This document shows positions 35,754-43,628 of a stretch of DNA of 64,000 bases, piece by piece; within the stretch, counting starts at the first letter, position 1, and each line of letters opens with the position of its first letter. A program made the position numbers and the translations under genes. The notes below the pieces were generated by a model. The model was not told where the DNA came from and made no database searches. It saw only the letters and a list, made by a program, of their open reading frames with translations. The DNA is from Halovenus salina. Lineage in GTDB: Archaea > Halobacteriota > Halobacteria > Halobacteriales > Haloarculaceae. The stretch is taken from NCBI RefSeq assembly GCF_026410925.1, contig NZ_CP112972.1, forward strand, positions 3,264,419 to 3,328,418, given 5' to 3'.

Positions 35754-37180
35754 GATGCAACAACTGGCACGGCGTGAGCCCGTGAAATCATTTCGTTGTC
35801 CCGAGCAACTCGCTTGAGTTCCTCGTAGAGATTGCGTCCCTGCTGGCTCCACGTCGCCAGCAGGGACAGCAGCGTCTCGTGAACGAACATGCCTCGGTCA
35901 TTTCGAAGCGTACCGATGAGTTTCCGGAGAACCACCGGTTCACGAAGCGCGTTTTCTGCAGCGTTGTTCGTTGGAGAGACCGCTGGCTCACCGACGAAGG
36001 TGAGCCAGTGGTCGAGACCTCCTTCGATCTTCCCGAGTAGTGTTGCCACTGGTCCGTCGGGAACTGACCGCTCAATCAACGATTCAAGCTCTCTCCGTGC
36101 TACACGCTGGAGTTCTGCCCGTTCGCGCAGTGACAAGTCGCTCTCCAGCTGAGTCTGGAGAGCAACGTACAGCTGTTTGAGAGCACGGTAGATTGGTTCG
36201 CCTTCGTCCTGCTGTTCAGCGGCTTGTTCAGCTTCCCGAAGAATATGTGCCCAACACCGCTGAAGCGTCTCGCTGAAGGCTGGATATGCCCTCCATCCAT
36301 CACAGATGACCGTTCCTGCGAAGTCCTCGCCGAGGACTTCCGCGGGAACATCGCTTCCTCGACTCTCCCTAACCGCGTAGAGCGTGTGCTCTTCCGTGGT
36401 GAACGTCCAGATCCACGCCTGTTCGCCATCTCGTTTGATTCCTGTCTCATCAACGTGAACGACCTCAGCGTCCTGAATGTGCTGGCGTATTCGCTCGTAT
36501 TCACAGCGACCGGCGCGCGCAGCGCGCTCGGTCGCGTGCCACGCGGACGCGCCCGTGAACTCCAGTCCGTGTAGTTGTTCGAAGCGATCAGCGATCTTCC
36601 GGTATGGGAGGCGGTGATCGTATCGAGACAGAGCGGCTTGTGCGATGACATTCACCCCGAACTGCCCCTCATCGGGGCAGTCGGGGTGTGAAGCAACAGT
36701 TTCGGACCCGCAAGAGTGGCACTCGTAGTGGTGGCGGTTGTACTGTGTAACTTCCGGTGGCTGTGGGTCCGGGATTTCTTCGACGAGTCGGGGGCTGACG
36801 CCCGCCGACTCGTCAAACACTTCACCACAGTCTGGACAGCAGTCACAGGTAACCTCGATTTCTCGATCCGGATCAGGTGCAGTTCGCCACTCTGGATCGT
36901 GTCCGGGATTTCGACCAGGACTGCCACCGTCAGTACGTGGCTGTTCGTCGTCCTCGTCTCCATCAGACGAGGACGACTCGTCTTGATTTGCTTGATCCTT
37001 GCTCGGTGGTGTATGCGGCCCTTCGTACCATCGAAGTTTGGCTCTGAGGCGCTTGTTTTCCTTACGGAGTTGCTGATTCTCTTGCTTGAGCTCTTCATTC
37101 TCTTGTTCAAGGTCATCAACACGATCTTCAAGAGCAGTGATTCGCTCAAGCAGTTGGTCCACTTTCTTGTCACTGACCAT
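35744..37180 (-). CDS. tnpC: IS66 family transposase
   Basis: A 478-aa transposase: N-terminal coiled coil (residues 5-50, with EQENEELKQENQQLRKENKRLRAK), an acidic Ser/Asp linker, a zinc-binding region (CDCCPDCGEVF, CHSCGSE), then a DDE domain: DETGIKRDG near residue 245, ICDGWRAYPAF near 291, and a C-terminal Glu in SPTNNAAENALREPVVLRK. The SPTNNxAE block is diagnostic of IS66. Complete frame, so possibly active. The start codon may lie slightly downstream of the first ATG. Confidence 0.93.
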   Translation of the reverse strand: MVSDKKVDQLLERITALEDRVDDLEQENEELKQENQQLRKENKRLRAKLRWYEGPHTPPSKDQANQDESSSSDGDEDDEQPRTDGGSPGRNPGHDPEWRTAPDPDREIEVTCDCCPDCGEVFDESAGVSPRLVEEIPDPQPPEVTQYNRHHYECHSCGSETVASHPDCPDEGQFGVNVIAQAALSRYDHRLPYRKIADRFEQLHGLEFTGASAWHATERAARAGRCEYERIRQHIQDAEVVHVDETGIKRDGEQAWIWTFTTEEHTLYAVRESRGSDVPAEVLGEDFAGTVICDGWRAYPAFSETLQRCWAHILREAEQAAEQQDEGEPIYRALKQLYVALQTQLESDLSLRERAELQRVARRELESLIERSVPDGPVATLLGKIEGGLDHWLTFVGEPAVSPTNNAAENALREPVVLRKLIGTLRNDRGMFVHETLLSLLATWSQQGRNLYEELKRVARDNEMISRAHAVPVVASSG

Positions 37181-37315
37181 GACAACACCTCCTGACCAGT
37201 GCAGACGACGCGGGACGGTCTCCCTGCCGGAGACCGTCCCTCGGGTAACACCCTGTCGTCTGCATTGCTCTACCGTGAGATCAGGGGCAACTTACGAGAG
37301 AGTGGCGAAATCGTT

Positions 37316-37332
37316 CTGGGGGTAAACACGTA
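37316..37332 (-). repeat. IS66 right terminal inverted repeat
   Basis: CTGGGGGTAAACACGTA, the inverted partner of 35737-35753. It is 74 bp before the nuclease-like gene start at 37407. Confidence 0.85.
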
Positions 37333-37367
37333 TTATAAAAGAAATTACAACCGGTTAGAATATACAA

Positions 37368-37385
37368 CACACCAGAAATATATTG
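37368..37385 (+). promoter_or_regulatory. TATA element for the nuclease-like gene
   Basis: CCAGAAATATATTG is centred about 29 bp before the ATG at 37407, supporting a leaderless start there rather than at an earlier TTG or ATG. The stretch from 37330 is markedly A/T-rich against the rest of the window. Confidence 0.5.
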
Positions 37386-37406
37386 ATGGTTGTCGATGGA
37401 GGTTCC

Positions 37407-38516
37407 ATGCGCACTTTTGACCTCGCTCAGAGCAACTCAGAATTTGCCGCTGACGAGTTGGCGAGGTCTAACATTGAAAACGAGTCCGTGCTTGAATCGA
37501 TTCTCCATGCCAATCCTCAGGTGCTGTTGGACGAGACCGTGTTCATATTCGGTCGCCAGACATCCGTCGAAAGCGGAATCCTTGATCTTCTGGGGCTCGA
37601 TCAGTATGGAAATCTCCTTATTTTTGAGCTCAAGATCGGTCAGAGCGGATCCGGAAGTGCAAGCGAAGAAACGATCCTCAGCCAACCACAGAACTACGCG
37701 CAAGACCTCGCCTCGTGCACGTACGACCGCCTGAACGATATTTATCAACAATACCGTGAGGACGTCGCAAGCGGCCAGTGGAGCGTCAGCGACGCGGCTA
37801 CACCCGCACAAGACCTCGCCTCAGCGTTTGAAGCTGTGTTCGGTGACACGCTGGATCCGGAAGACTTCAACGCGGCACAGCGGATAGTGATTGTCGCCGA
37901 ACAAATTACATCACAGACGCGTCAGAACACCCGCTATCTCCTCGACAAAGGTCTCGATATGCAATGTGCCGAGGTACAGATGTTTGAATCAGAAGCGGCT
38001 GGTCAGACGGTCCTCGGTACCAACACGGTCGTCGATTACAGCCTATCACGTGTCCGTCCGGAGCGGGAATCGAATCCGACGTATCCCGACGTGGCACGGA
38101 CTCTTGCCGAACTTGTCTCACCGAGGTTGAGTTCTGTCGTCGGTACTGATTCATCCAGAATCGTATTTCAGGACTTGGATGGTTACCGCCCGTACTTCGC
38201 ATCGCCACACCCGGACCATCCGGCTGACGTCCGATATACGCTTTATTTCCGACCCGCCACCTGGGGATCTGTGCTGGTGGCTATCGATTACTTCGGGGAT
38301 GATGCCGGGGTTCTCGACGCTCTCGGACAGAATTCCGATCTGTTCGCGGAGCGTGGGTTCACTGTGAAAGATCGATCCCGTGACCGCATCGTCGTTGGCA
38401 ACTGGGAGACTGATTCCCCGGGAGTACTAAACGACGAGGACTTCTTAGCGGAAGTCGCCGATGAGTTCGTGAAGCTGGTGGAGACTGGACACGAAGTTCT
38501 CGTCACTAACGATTAG
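37407..38516 (+). CDS. NucS/DUF91-like PD-(D/E)XK nuclease-family protein
   Basis: A 369-aa protein. The N-terminal third has the nuclease core QVLLDETVFIFGRQTSVESGILDLLGLDQYGNLLIFELK, with likely active-site D60, E74 and K76 (ILD...FELK) and an upstream E (residues 20-30). This pattern resembles the catalytic domain of NucS (EndoMS)/DUF91 and RecB-type restriction-like enzymes. The C-terminal 130 residues look like a separate alpha/beta domain of unknown function. It sits between an IS66 copy and an integrase, so a mobile or defence role is possible. Codon use is more A/T-rich than its neighbours. Confidence 0.75.
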   Translation: MRTFDLAQSNSEFAADELARSNIENESVLESILHANPQVLLDETVFIFGRQTSVESGILDLLGLDQYGNLLIFELKIGQSGSGSASEETILSQPQNYAQDLASCTYDRLNDIYQQYREDVASGQWSVSDAATPAQDLASAFEAVFGDTLDPEDFNAAQRIVIVAEQITSQTRQNTRYLLDKGLDMQCAEVQMFESEAAGQTVLGTNTVVDYSLSRVRPERESNPTYPDVARTLAELVSPRLSSVVGTDSSRIVFQDLDGYRPYFASPHPDHPADVRYTLYFRPATWGSVLVAIDYFGDDAGVLDALGQNSDLFAERGFTVKDRSRDRIVVGNWETDSPGVLNDEDFLAEVADEFVKLVETGHEVLVTND

Positions 38517-39046
38517 CAAGTGCGGAGGGCGACGACGGGCCGAAACAACGGTCGGGGTGGTTGGTTGGGCGATTGGATGGGTTAGCGTTGTCGACCTCTT
38601 TGGTGGGATTGCCGCCCCACAGCAGGGGAGCCAGCAACGTGTTGGCTGAGTCGGGCTGTCTCTCCCGATGGCCAGGATCGGCCGTTCGAGGGATAGATCA
38701 GAGGCTCCGGCCGGGCCAGCGTGGTCCGTACTCACTTTCGTGCGATCACTACAGCCTTCTGTAACTTGGAGTCGGCATGACCCTACATCTTCGGGGGTGA
38801 TGTCAGAAGTTATCCCAATCGGTGAATAGATCGGCTCAAATCGAATGATGGATGCCATCAAATCCTAAGAACGAGTAACTCCAGTGCGAGAAGAAAACGG
38901 AACGCTGGCCTCCACAGGGCCAGCTCCACCTTCCGAAATTCAGACTGGCACATGGCACCCTGTCAGAAGGGCTGGAACCCAGGTGACTTGCGTGTGCCTA
39001 TTAGTGGGCCCATTAGAAGATAGACGGTGATATTATGTAACCCTTC
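38517..39046. other. 530-bp accessory intergenic region without a supported gene
   Basis: No convincing reading frame on either strand. It contains a GCTGGCC/GGCCAGC hairpin (38904-38910 with 38918-38924). Composition is mixed and unlike the surrounding coding sequence. Such a stretch between a nuclease gene and an integrase may be remnant DNA of the mobile element. Confidence 0.5.
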
Positions 39047-39196
39047 TTATACTTCTGTGTCCGACTGTTCCATCCCTCTGAGGAGGCGAGGTTTAATCAA
39101 GATGAGTTTCGCCATCGGGTCATCGATCTCGACGTGCTTTAGGATGTACTCCGTATCCTCGTAGGTCAGGTAACGGCGTTCGTCGTTTTCACACAT
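39047..39196 (-). CDS. 49-aa protein downstream of the integrase
   Basis: A short ORF beginning 2 bp after the integrase stop on the same strand: MCENDERRYLTYEDTEYILKHVEIDD..., ending MEQSDTEV. It has charged, protein-like composition and tight coupling to int, so it may be a small partner (for example an excisionase-like or regulatory protein); no motif identifies it. The tight spacing and plausible codon use are the only support. Confidence 0.5.
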   Translation of the reverse strand: MCENDERRYLTYEDTEYILKHVEIDDPMAKLILIKPRLLRGMEQSDTEV

Positions 39197-39198
39197 AA

Positions 39199-40305
39199 TC
39201 AGCCCATCTTATCTAGGGCGTCGCGGCGGTCCTCGACAGGGGCTTGGTCATACTTCATCGTCGTCTCCGGGCTCTTGTGACGGAGTTGGGCCTGGGCCGC
39301 CGCGAGGTCTTCCTCCCTCGTAAAATACGTCCCAACACTGTGTCTGATGGCATACCACGACATCTGGCGATTCTCGATTGGGATTTCCGCCTCCTCACAG
39401 AGATTCCGGAGATGGCGTCCCAAAGACATTGACGTGTACGGCGTCCCCTCACGCGACAACCAAATGCGGTCAGACTCGTCGTACTTCTCGTAATACTCCC
39501 GCTCCTCAAGCCATCGCTCCAACGAAGAAGCTGTCCGATCCGAGATAGCGACGGTCCAATTCTCCGAGCCCTTGCTCGACTCGTCATGAGGAATCCGGAG
39601 CATGTTGTTCTCCACATCAACCCAATGGACACGAGCTCGACGAACCTCAACGGGCCTAAGTCCAGCGTCGAGGGTCGTCCAGAACAGACTCGTGAGCTTC
39701 CAGCCATTGGCGCGGTCGAAGTCATCGGGCGATACATCTCGCTTACTCTTGCCGAACCTTTGGGCGAGGTACGACTTCCAGTTATCCCGTTCCTCCGGCG
39801 TCACCGAATGGTAGCTCGGAACTGACCCATACTCAAGCGCGGCTTCACGAATCTTCTTGCGCTCGTCTTTGGTCAAGAAGTCTCGGGGCTTGTTATGGGG
39901 CTCGTGGAACGAGTAGCTTGCTTCCCAGTCCATCTCTCGACCTCGGCGATGTTCCTGGTACTTGACGAGCCGCTTCATGCACTTCTGCTTCGTTCCCTTC
40001 GCGGAGTTGGACGTGTCACGCATCGCCACGTCGCTCATGAAGCGGTTGATGTCTTCGACGGTGACTGTGGTCGTGTACTTGTCTTTGTCTTCCCAGAGCC
40101 ATCTGTAGAACAGGCTGACTTGGTAGCTCATCTGTCGCACGACGGAGTCGGAGTAGCCTTCGGCTTTTTTGGGCTCTTTACCCATCCGTGCGGCCCACTG
40201 GAGCACGTCGGTCTTGTAGTCTTTCCAGTCGATCAGTTGTTTCTCGGTGAGTGCGTCCCGGACCTTGTCGATGATGACGGGCGCACCCGCAACTCGGTCA
40301 GCCAT
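39199..40305 (-). CDS. int: Tyrosine recombinase/integrase
   Basis: A 368-aa site-specific recombinase. The N-terminal SAM-like core-binding domain (about 20-120) is followed by the catalytic domain. R217 is in LDAGLRPVEVRR, and SWYAIRHSVGTYF carries the second conserved Arg (Y in place of the usual first His). LRHKSPETTMKY carries the His and the nucleophile Y352. Complete frame. It lies 195 bp downstream of the 3' end of tRNA-Gly(GCC), the common archaeal integration target, and is read away from that tRNA. Confidence 0.9.
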   Translation of the reverse strand: MADRVAGAPVIIDKVRDALTEKQLIDWKDYKTDVLQWAARMGKEPKKAEGYSDSVVRQMSYQVSLFYRWLWEDKDKYTTTVTVEDINRFMSDVAMRDTSNSAKGTKQKCMKRLVKYQEHRRGREMDWEASYSFHEPHNKPRDFLTKDERKKIREAALEYGSVPSYHSVTPEERDNWKSYLAQRFGKSKRDVSPDDFDRANGWKLTSLFWTTLDAGLRPVEVRRARVHWVDVENNMLRIPHDESSKGSENWTVAISDRTASSLERWLEEREYYEKYDESDRIWLSREGTPYTSMSLGRHLRNLCEEAEIPIENRQMSWYAIRHSVGTYFTREEDLAAAQAQLRHKSPETTMKYDQAPVEDRRDALDKMG

Positions 40306-40308
40306 TAG

Positions 40309-40328
40309 TCTGAGGCATTATCCTCAGA
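40309..40328. promoter_or_regulatory. Inverted repeat immediately upstream of the integrase start
   Basis: TCTGAGG-CATTAT-CCTCAGA, a perfect 7-bp-arm dyad, begins 3 bp from the integrase ATG (40303-40305). Position at the presumed transcript start suggests an operator or autoregulatory site for the recombinase. Function inferred. Confidence 0.5.
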
Positions 40329-40500
40329 CATTAACTGAGTCGAGGTTTTGGTGGGGTACTGGTCAGAACCCCGAGTGTTTGTTCTAATCGCTATACTGCG
40401 CGGTTGCGTGAGTCTGGGACCCACGTTAGAACCCTTGAGGTGCATGTTTATTTCATACCTGTAGGTCGCTGAAAAGTGCAAGAAGGCGGGAGGATGGAAG

Positions 40501-40571
40501 TGCGCTGGCCGAGATTTGAACTCGGGTTAGGACCGTGGCAGGGTCCTGTGATACCACTACACCACCAGCGC
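40501..40571 (-). tRNA. tRNA-Gly (anticodon GCC)
   Basis: A 71-nt tRNA on the minus strand. Acceptor arm GCGCTGG pairs CCAGCGC with discriminator A at 40501. The anticodon loop CTGCCAC reads GCC (Gly). The T arm has GTTCAAATC, and the D loop is short. CCA is not encoded. Its 3' end faces the integrase, so it is the likely attachment gene. A TATA-like element lies about 28 bp upstream at 40595-40605. Confidence 0.95.
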
Positions 40572-40594
40572 GCATCCTACCGTACTGGGGTGAG

Positions 40595-40605
40595 TAATAA
40601 AAGCG
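40595..40605 (-). promoter_or_regulatory. TATA element for tRNA-Gly
   Basis: CGCTTTTATTA on the minus strand, centred about 28 bp before the tRNA 5' end at 40571, the expected spacing for an archaeal tRNA promoter. Confidence 0.5.
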
Positions 40606-40729
40606 TTCCGAATGCCGTCTGCGTATTGGTCACAACAGCCGAAGACGTGTCGGCCAGATATACAGACTGGGTGAACGGTGTCCGAACAGTTAACACGGGA
40701 AGACTCTTGATACCGGCACATCACCGCGA

Positions 40730-42646
40730 ATGAGCACCGACCAGATTGATGTCGAGTATCTCCGCGAGCATCGTGACCGCGTCGAACGGCCGCTGTATAC
40801 GCTGTTCCAGAAATACGGCCACGGCAGCAGGCGGTGGTTCGTGCTGGGCATCTTTGCCTCCATCGGCGCGCGATTCGCCTCGCTCGTTCCACCAATCTTG
40901 CTTGGCGTCGCCATCGACGCCATCTTCCGGGACGACCAGGCCTTCGACCTGCCGCTGGTTCCCCAGGAATGGTTGCCGACCGAGACGATGGAACAGTTCT
41001 GGTTCCTCGTCGCGTTCATGGGAGTCGCGATGATTGGCCGGGCGTTTCTGAACTTCGTCCGGATGTCCTCGCTCAATCTCTTCTCCCACCGCGTCAAACA
41101 CGAGGTACGGACCGCGACATACCAGCAGATGCAACGGCTCGACATGGAGTTTTTCAACGAGGTCCAGACCGGAGAACTGATGTCGATTCTCTCGAACGAC
41201 ACCAACCGTCTGGAGCAGTTTCTCGACGACATGTTCGGGCAAGCCATCCAGCTGACTGTCCTCATTGTCGGTATCACAGTCGTGTTGTTCTGGTTCAATC
41301 CACAGCTCGCGCTCGTCACGCTCGTTGTCGTCCCGATTGCGGCCGCTTTCACCTACTGGTTCATGCGCTTTGTCGAGGAACGGTACTCCGACGTGCGTGA
41401 GTCGGTCGGCGACCTCAACAGCCGACTGGAGAACAACATCAACGGCATCCAGGTCATCAAGGCCTCGAACACCGAGGACTACGAGGACGAGCGCGTCAGA
41501 GACCACTCCTACCGGTACTTCCGCCTCGACTGGCTCGCGCTCCGCCTGAACTTCATCTATCGACCCGGTCTGCAGGCGCTGACTTCGCTTGCGTTTATCG
41601 CGACCTTCGTCGTCGGCGGCGTCTGGATTCTTGACGGGCCGCCGGGGCCGCTGTCTGGTGAGTTGACCGAGGGGACGCTCGTCATCTTCCTGTTGCTCAC
41701 CCAGCGACTCGTCGACCCCCTCGCACAGATGAGCAACATCATCGACCGCTACGAGGACGCCAACGCCTCGCTCAAGCGGATTCTCGGCGTCATGAACCTC
41801 CCAGTCAATATCGAAGACAACGAGGATGCGATGGAACTCGACGCCGTCGACGGGCGGGTGGCGTTCGACGACGTGACCTTCGGATACGACGAGGAGTCAG
41901 TGCTCGAAGACATCGACTTCGAGGTCCAGCCAGGTGAGACGGTCGGACTCGTCGGGCCGACAGGGGCAGGCAAGACGACGATTGTCAAGCTCCTCCTTCG
42001 GCTCTACGATACCACAGAGGGGTCGGTCCGGGTCGATGACCACGACGTGCGCGATATCACACTGTCGAGTCTCCGGAAATCGATGGGATACGTCGGCCAG
42101 AATAACTTTCTGTTCGACGGCAGCGTCGCCGAGAACATCAAATACGGTGCGTTCGACGCTAGCCGCGAGGAGGTCGTGGAGGCTGCCAAACGGGCACAGG
42201 CCCACGAATTCATCACCAACATGCCCGAAGGGTACGACACGGAGGTCGGCGAACGTGGCGTGAAACTCTCCGGCGGCCAGCGCCAGCGCGTCGCCATCGC
42301 GCGCACTATCCTCCAGCACCCCGAGATTCTGGTCTTCGACGAGGCGACCTCTGCTGTCGACACGGAGACGGAGATGCTTATCCAGCGCTCTATCGACGAC
42401 CTCGCGGCCGACCGGACGGCCTTCGTTATCGCCCACCGTCTGTCGACGGTCCGTGACGCCGACCGGATATTTGTCATCGAGGACGGCAAGATAGTCGAAC
42501 GCGGTACCCACGACGACCTGCTCGCGGCCAACGGTCTCTACGCGAATCTCTGGCGGATTCAGGCCGGCGAGATTGGTGACCTGCCCGAGGAGTTCGTCGA
42601 GCGCGCGAGCAAACGCGTCGCACAGCAGGGACTCGACCCGGACTGA
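40730..42646 (+). CDS. ABC exporter, fused permease-ATPase
   Basis: A 638-aa half-transporter. Membrane domain is about residues 20-330 with six helices (WFVLGIFASIGARFASLVPPILLGVAID...). The nucleotide-binding domain has Walker A GPTGAGKTT near residue 409, signature LSGGQRQR near 513, Walker B VFDEATSAVD and the H-loop IAHRLST. Works as a homo- or heterodimer exporting lipid, peptide or drug; substrate unknown. Reads away from tRNA-Gly and marks the right flank of the accessory region. Confidence 0.92.
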   Translation: MSTDQIDVEYLREHRDRVERPLYTLFQKYGHGSRRWFVLGIFASIGARFASLVPPILLGVAIDAIFRDDQAFDLPLVPQEWLPTETMEQFWFLVAFMGVAMIGRAFLNFVRMSSLNLFSHRVKHEVRTATYQQMQRLDMEFFNEVQTGELMSILSNDTNRLEQFLDDMFGQAIQLTVLIVGITVVLFWFNPQLALVTLVVVPIAAAFTYWFMRFVEERYSDVRESVGDLNSRLENNINGIQVIKASNTEDYEDERVRDHSYRYFRLDWLALRLNFIYRPGLQALTSLAFIATFVVGGVWILDGPPGPLSGELTEGTLVIFLLLTQRLVDPLAQMSNIIDRYEDANASLKRILGVMNLPVNIEDNEDAMELDAVDGRVAFDDVTFGYDEESVLEDIDFEVQPGETVGLVGPTGAGKTTIVKLLLRLYDTTEGSVRVDDHDVRDITLSSLRKSMGYVGQNNFLFDGSVAENIKYGAFDASREEVVEAAKRAQAHEFITNMPEGYDTEVGERGVKLSGGQRQRVAIARTILQHPEILVFDEATSAVDTETEMLIQRSIDDLAADRTAFVIAHRLSTVRDADRIFVIEDGKIVERGTHDDLLAANGLYANLWRIQAGEIGDLPEEFVERASKRVAQQGLDPD

Positions 42647-42718
42647 GCCGATAATATCGGCAGAGAGACGCTCATTCCGCCATGTGAATCCATCCCAGCA
42701 CGAGGCCAAAACGGACTC

Positions 42719-42729
42719 TTTTTAAGTAT
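42719..42729 (+). promoter_or_regulatory. Probable promoter of the SPOUT-S10 ribosomal operon
   Basis: TTTTTAAGTAT lies about 60 bp before the SPOUT-gene ATG at 42783, giving a predicted leader of roughly 30 nt. There is only a 6-bp gap between that gene and rpl3, so this may drive the whole S10/spc cluster. Inferred from sequence only. Confidence 0.45.
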
Positions 42730-42782
42730 GTATGAGAGACTAATCGCTACAGTCCAGTGGCGCGACGTGGAAGCGTTACGGC

Positions 42783-43622
42783 ATGACCGTCAGCGTGCTC
42801 GTGCCGTCGTCACTCGCCAGGGAAGCAACCGACAAACGCGAGGCAACTCGCAAGCTCGGATACGTGGCCCGCGCGGCCACGGTCTTCCGGGTCGACCGTC
42901 TCACGGTCTATCCGGACCCTGGTGGGCAACGACATCATGACGACGGGTTCGTCGAAACCGTACTTCGGTACGCCGCGACGCCTCCGCACCTCCGAAAGGA
43001 GGTCTGGGGGACGCGGGACGAACTAGAGTACGCGGGCGTCCTGCCGCCGCTCCGCGTGGCGACACAGACCGGCTCCGGATCCGAGGGTTCGGGGTCGTTA
43101 AGACAGGGAATCGTGACCGAGGTCGGAGCTGATGGGCGCGTGCGGGTCAATTGCGGACTGCAACACCCGGTCTCCCTGCCCGTTCCGGACGGTACGGAAC
43201 TGGTCAAGGGGGAACGCGTCTCCGTCAGGGTCTCTTCGCGAGAGCCGGTCCGAGCGAAGCTCGTCGACGAGCCACAACCTGGCTATGTCGTCGACACTAC
43301 GGACCTGGATACCGCAGTTACCCGTACCGACGCAGGACTCACTATCGCCTCTTCGAGGCACGGTGACTGCCTGTGCCCGCGCCAGCTCGATGAGCTGGCG
43401 GCCGAAACCGGCGAACGGGAGTACACGGTCGCCTTTGGCGCACCCGAGCGCGGCCTGCCGGCCGTGCTTGGAATTTCGCCCGAGGCGGTCAGCGAAGACG
43501 GCCACGACGAGACAGGACGGTTTGACCTCTGGCTCAATACGGTTCCGAACCAGGGCAGCGACGTGGTGCGAACGGAAGAAGCACTGTTCGCAACGCTTGC
43601 CTGCCTGAACCTCATGGAGTGA
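42783..43622 (+). CDS. SPOUT-type putative RNA methyltransferase (DUF171)
   Basis: A 279-aa DUF171 protein: N-terminal LVPSSLAREATDKREATRKLGYVARAATVFRVD, the alpha/beta-knot-like domain with an inserted OB-like barrel (about 105-160), and a C-terminal SPOUT-type part (YTVAFGAPERGLPAVLGI...FDLWLNTVPNQGSDVVRTEEALFATLACLNL). The final NQGS and the active-site-like segment suggest an SAM-dependent RNA methyltransferase like human SPOUT1. Position directly before rpl3 is conserved in archaea. Target unknown. Confidence 0.83.
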   Translation: MTVSVLVPSSLAREATDKREATRKLGYVARAATVFRVDRLTVYPDPGGQRHHDDGFVETVLRYAATPPHLRKEVWGTRDELEYAGVLPPLRVATQTGSGSEGSGSLRQGIVTEVGADGRVRVNCGLQHPVSLPVPDGTELVKGERVSVRVSSREPVRAKLVDEPQPGYVVDTTDLDTAVTRTDAGLTIASSRHGDCLCPRQLDELAAETGEREYTVAFGAPERGLPAVLGISPEAVSEDGHDETGRFDLWLNTVPNQGSDVVRTEEALFATLACLNLME

Positions 43623-43628
43623 ACGCAC

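Larger units (their letters stand above)
35737..37332 (-). mobile_element. IS66-family insertion sequence (about 1.6 kb)
   Basis: Element bounded by 16/17-matching terminal inverted repeats (left TACGTGTTTACCCCGAG, right complement TACGTGTTTACCCCCAG) and containing one full-length IS66-type transposase, no TnpB-like accessory genes (the simple ISH10-like layout). The flanking 8-mers differ (ACCAATCG left, TTATAAAA right), so I see no target duplication, as expected if a deletion or recombination removed one flank. Size 1596 bp. Confidence 0.88.

Noticed and set aside
38445..38861. Minus-strand reading frame of about 138 codons overlapping the end of the nuclease-like gene
   Set aside because: Composition is Ser/Arg/Pro/Thr-rich without recognisable domains and it overlaps a better supported gene by 72 bp. 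No promoter or family support.
38904..38924. CGCTGGCC in the non-coding region as the second att site of tRNA-Gly
   Set aside because: Only 8 bp match the tRNA 3' end (CGCTGGCC), and it is better explained as one arm of the local hairpin. Far too short for an attachment repeat.
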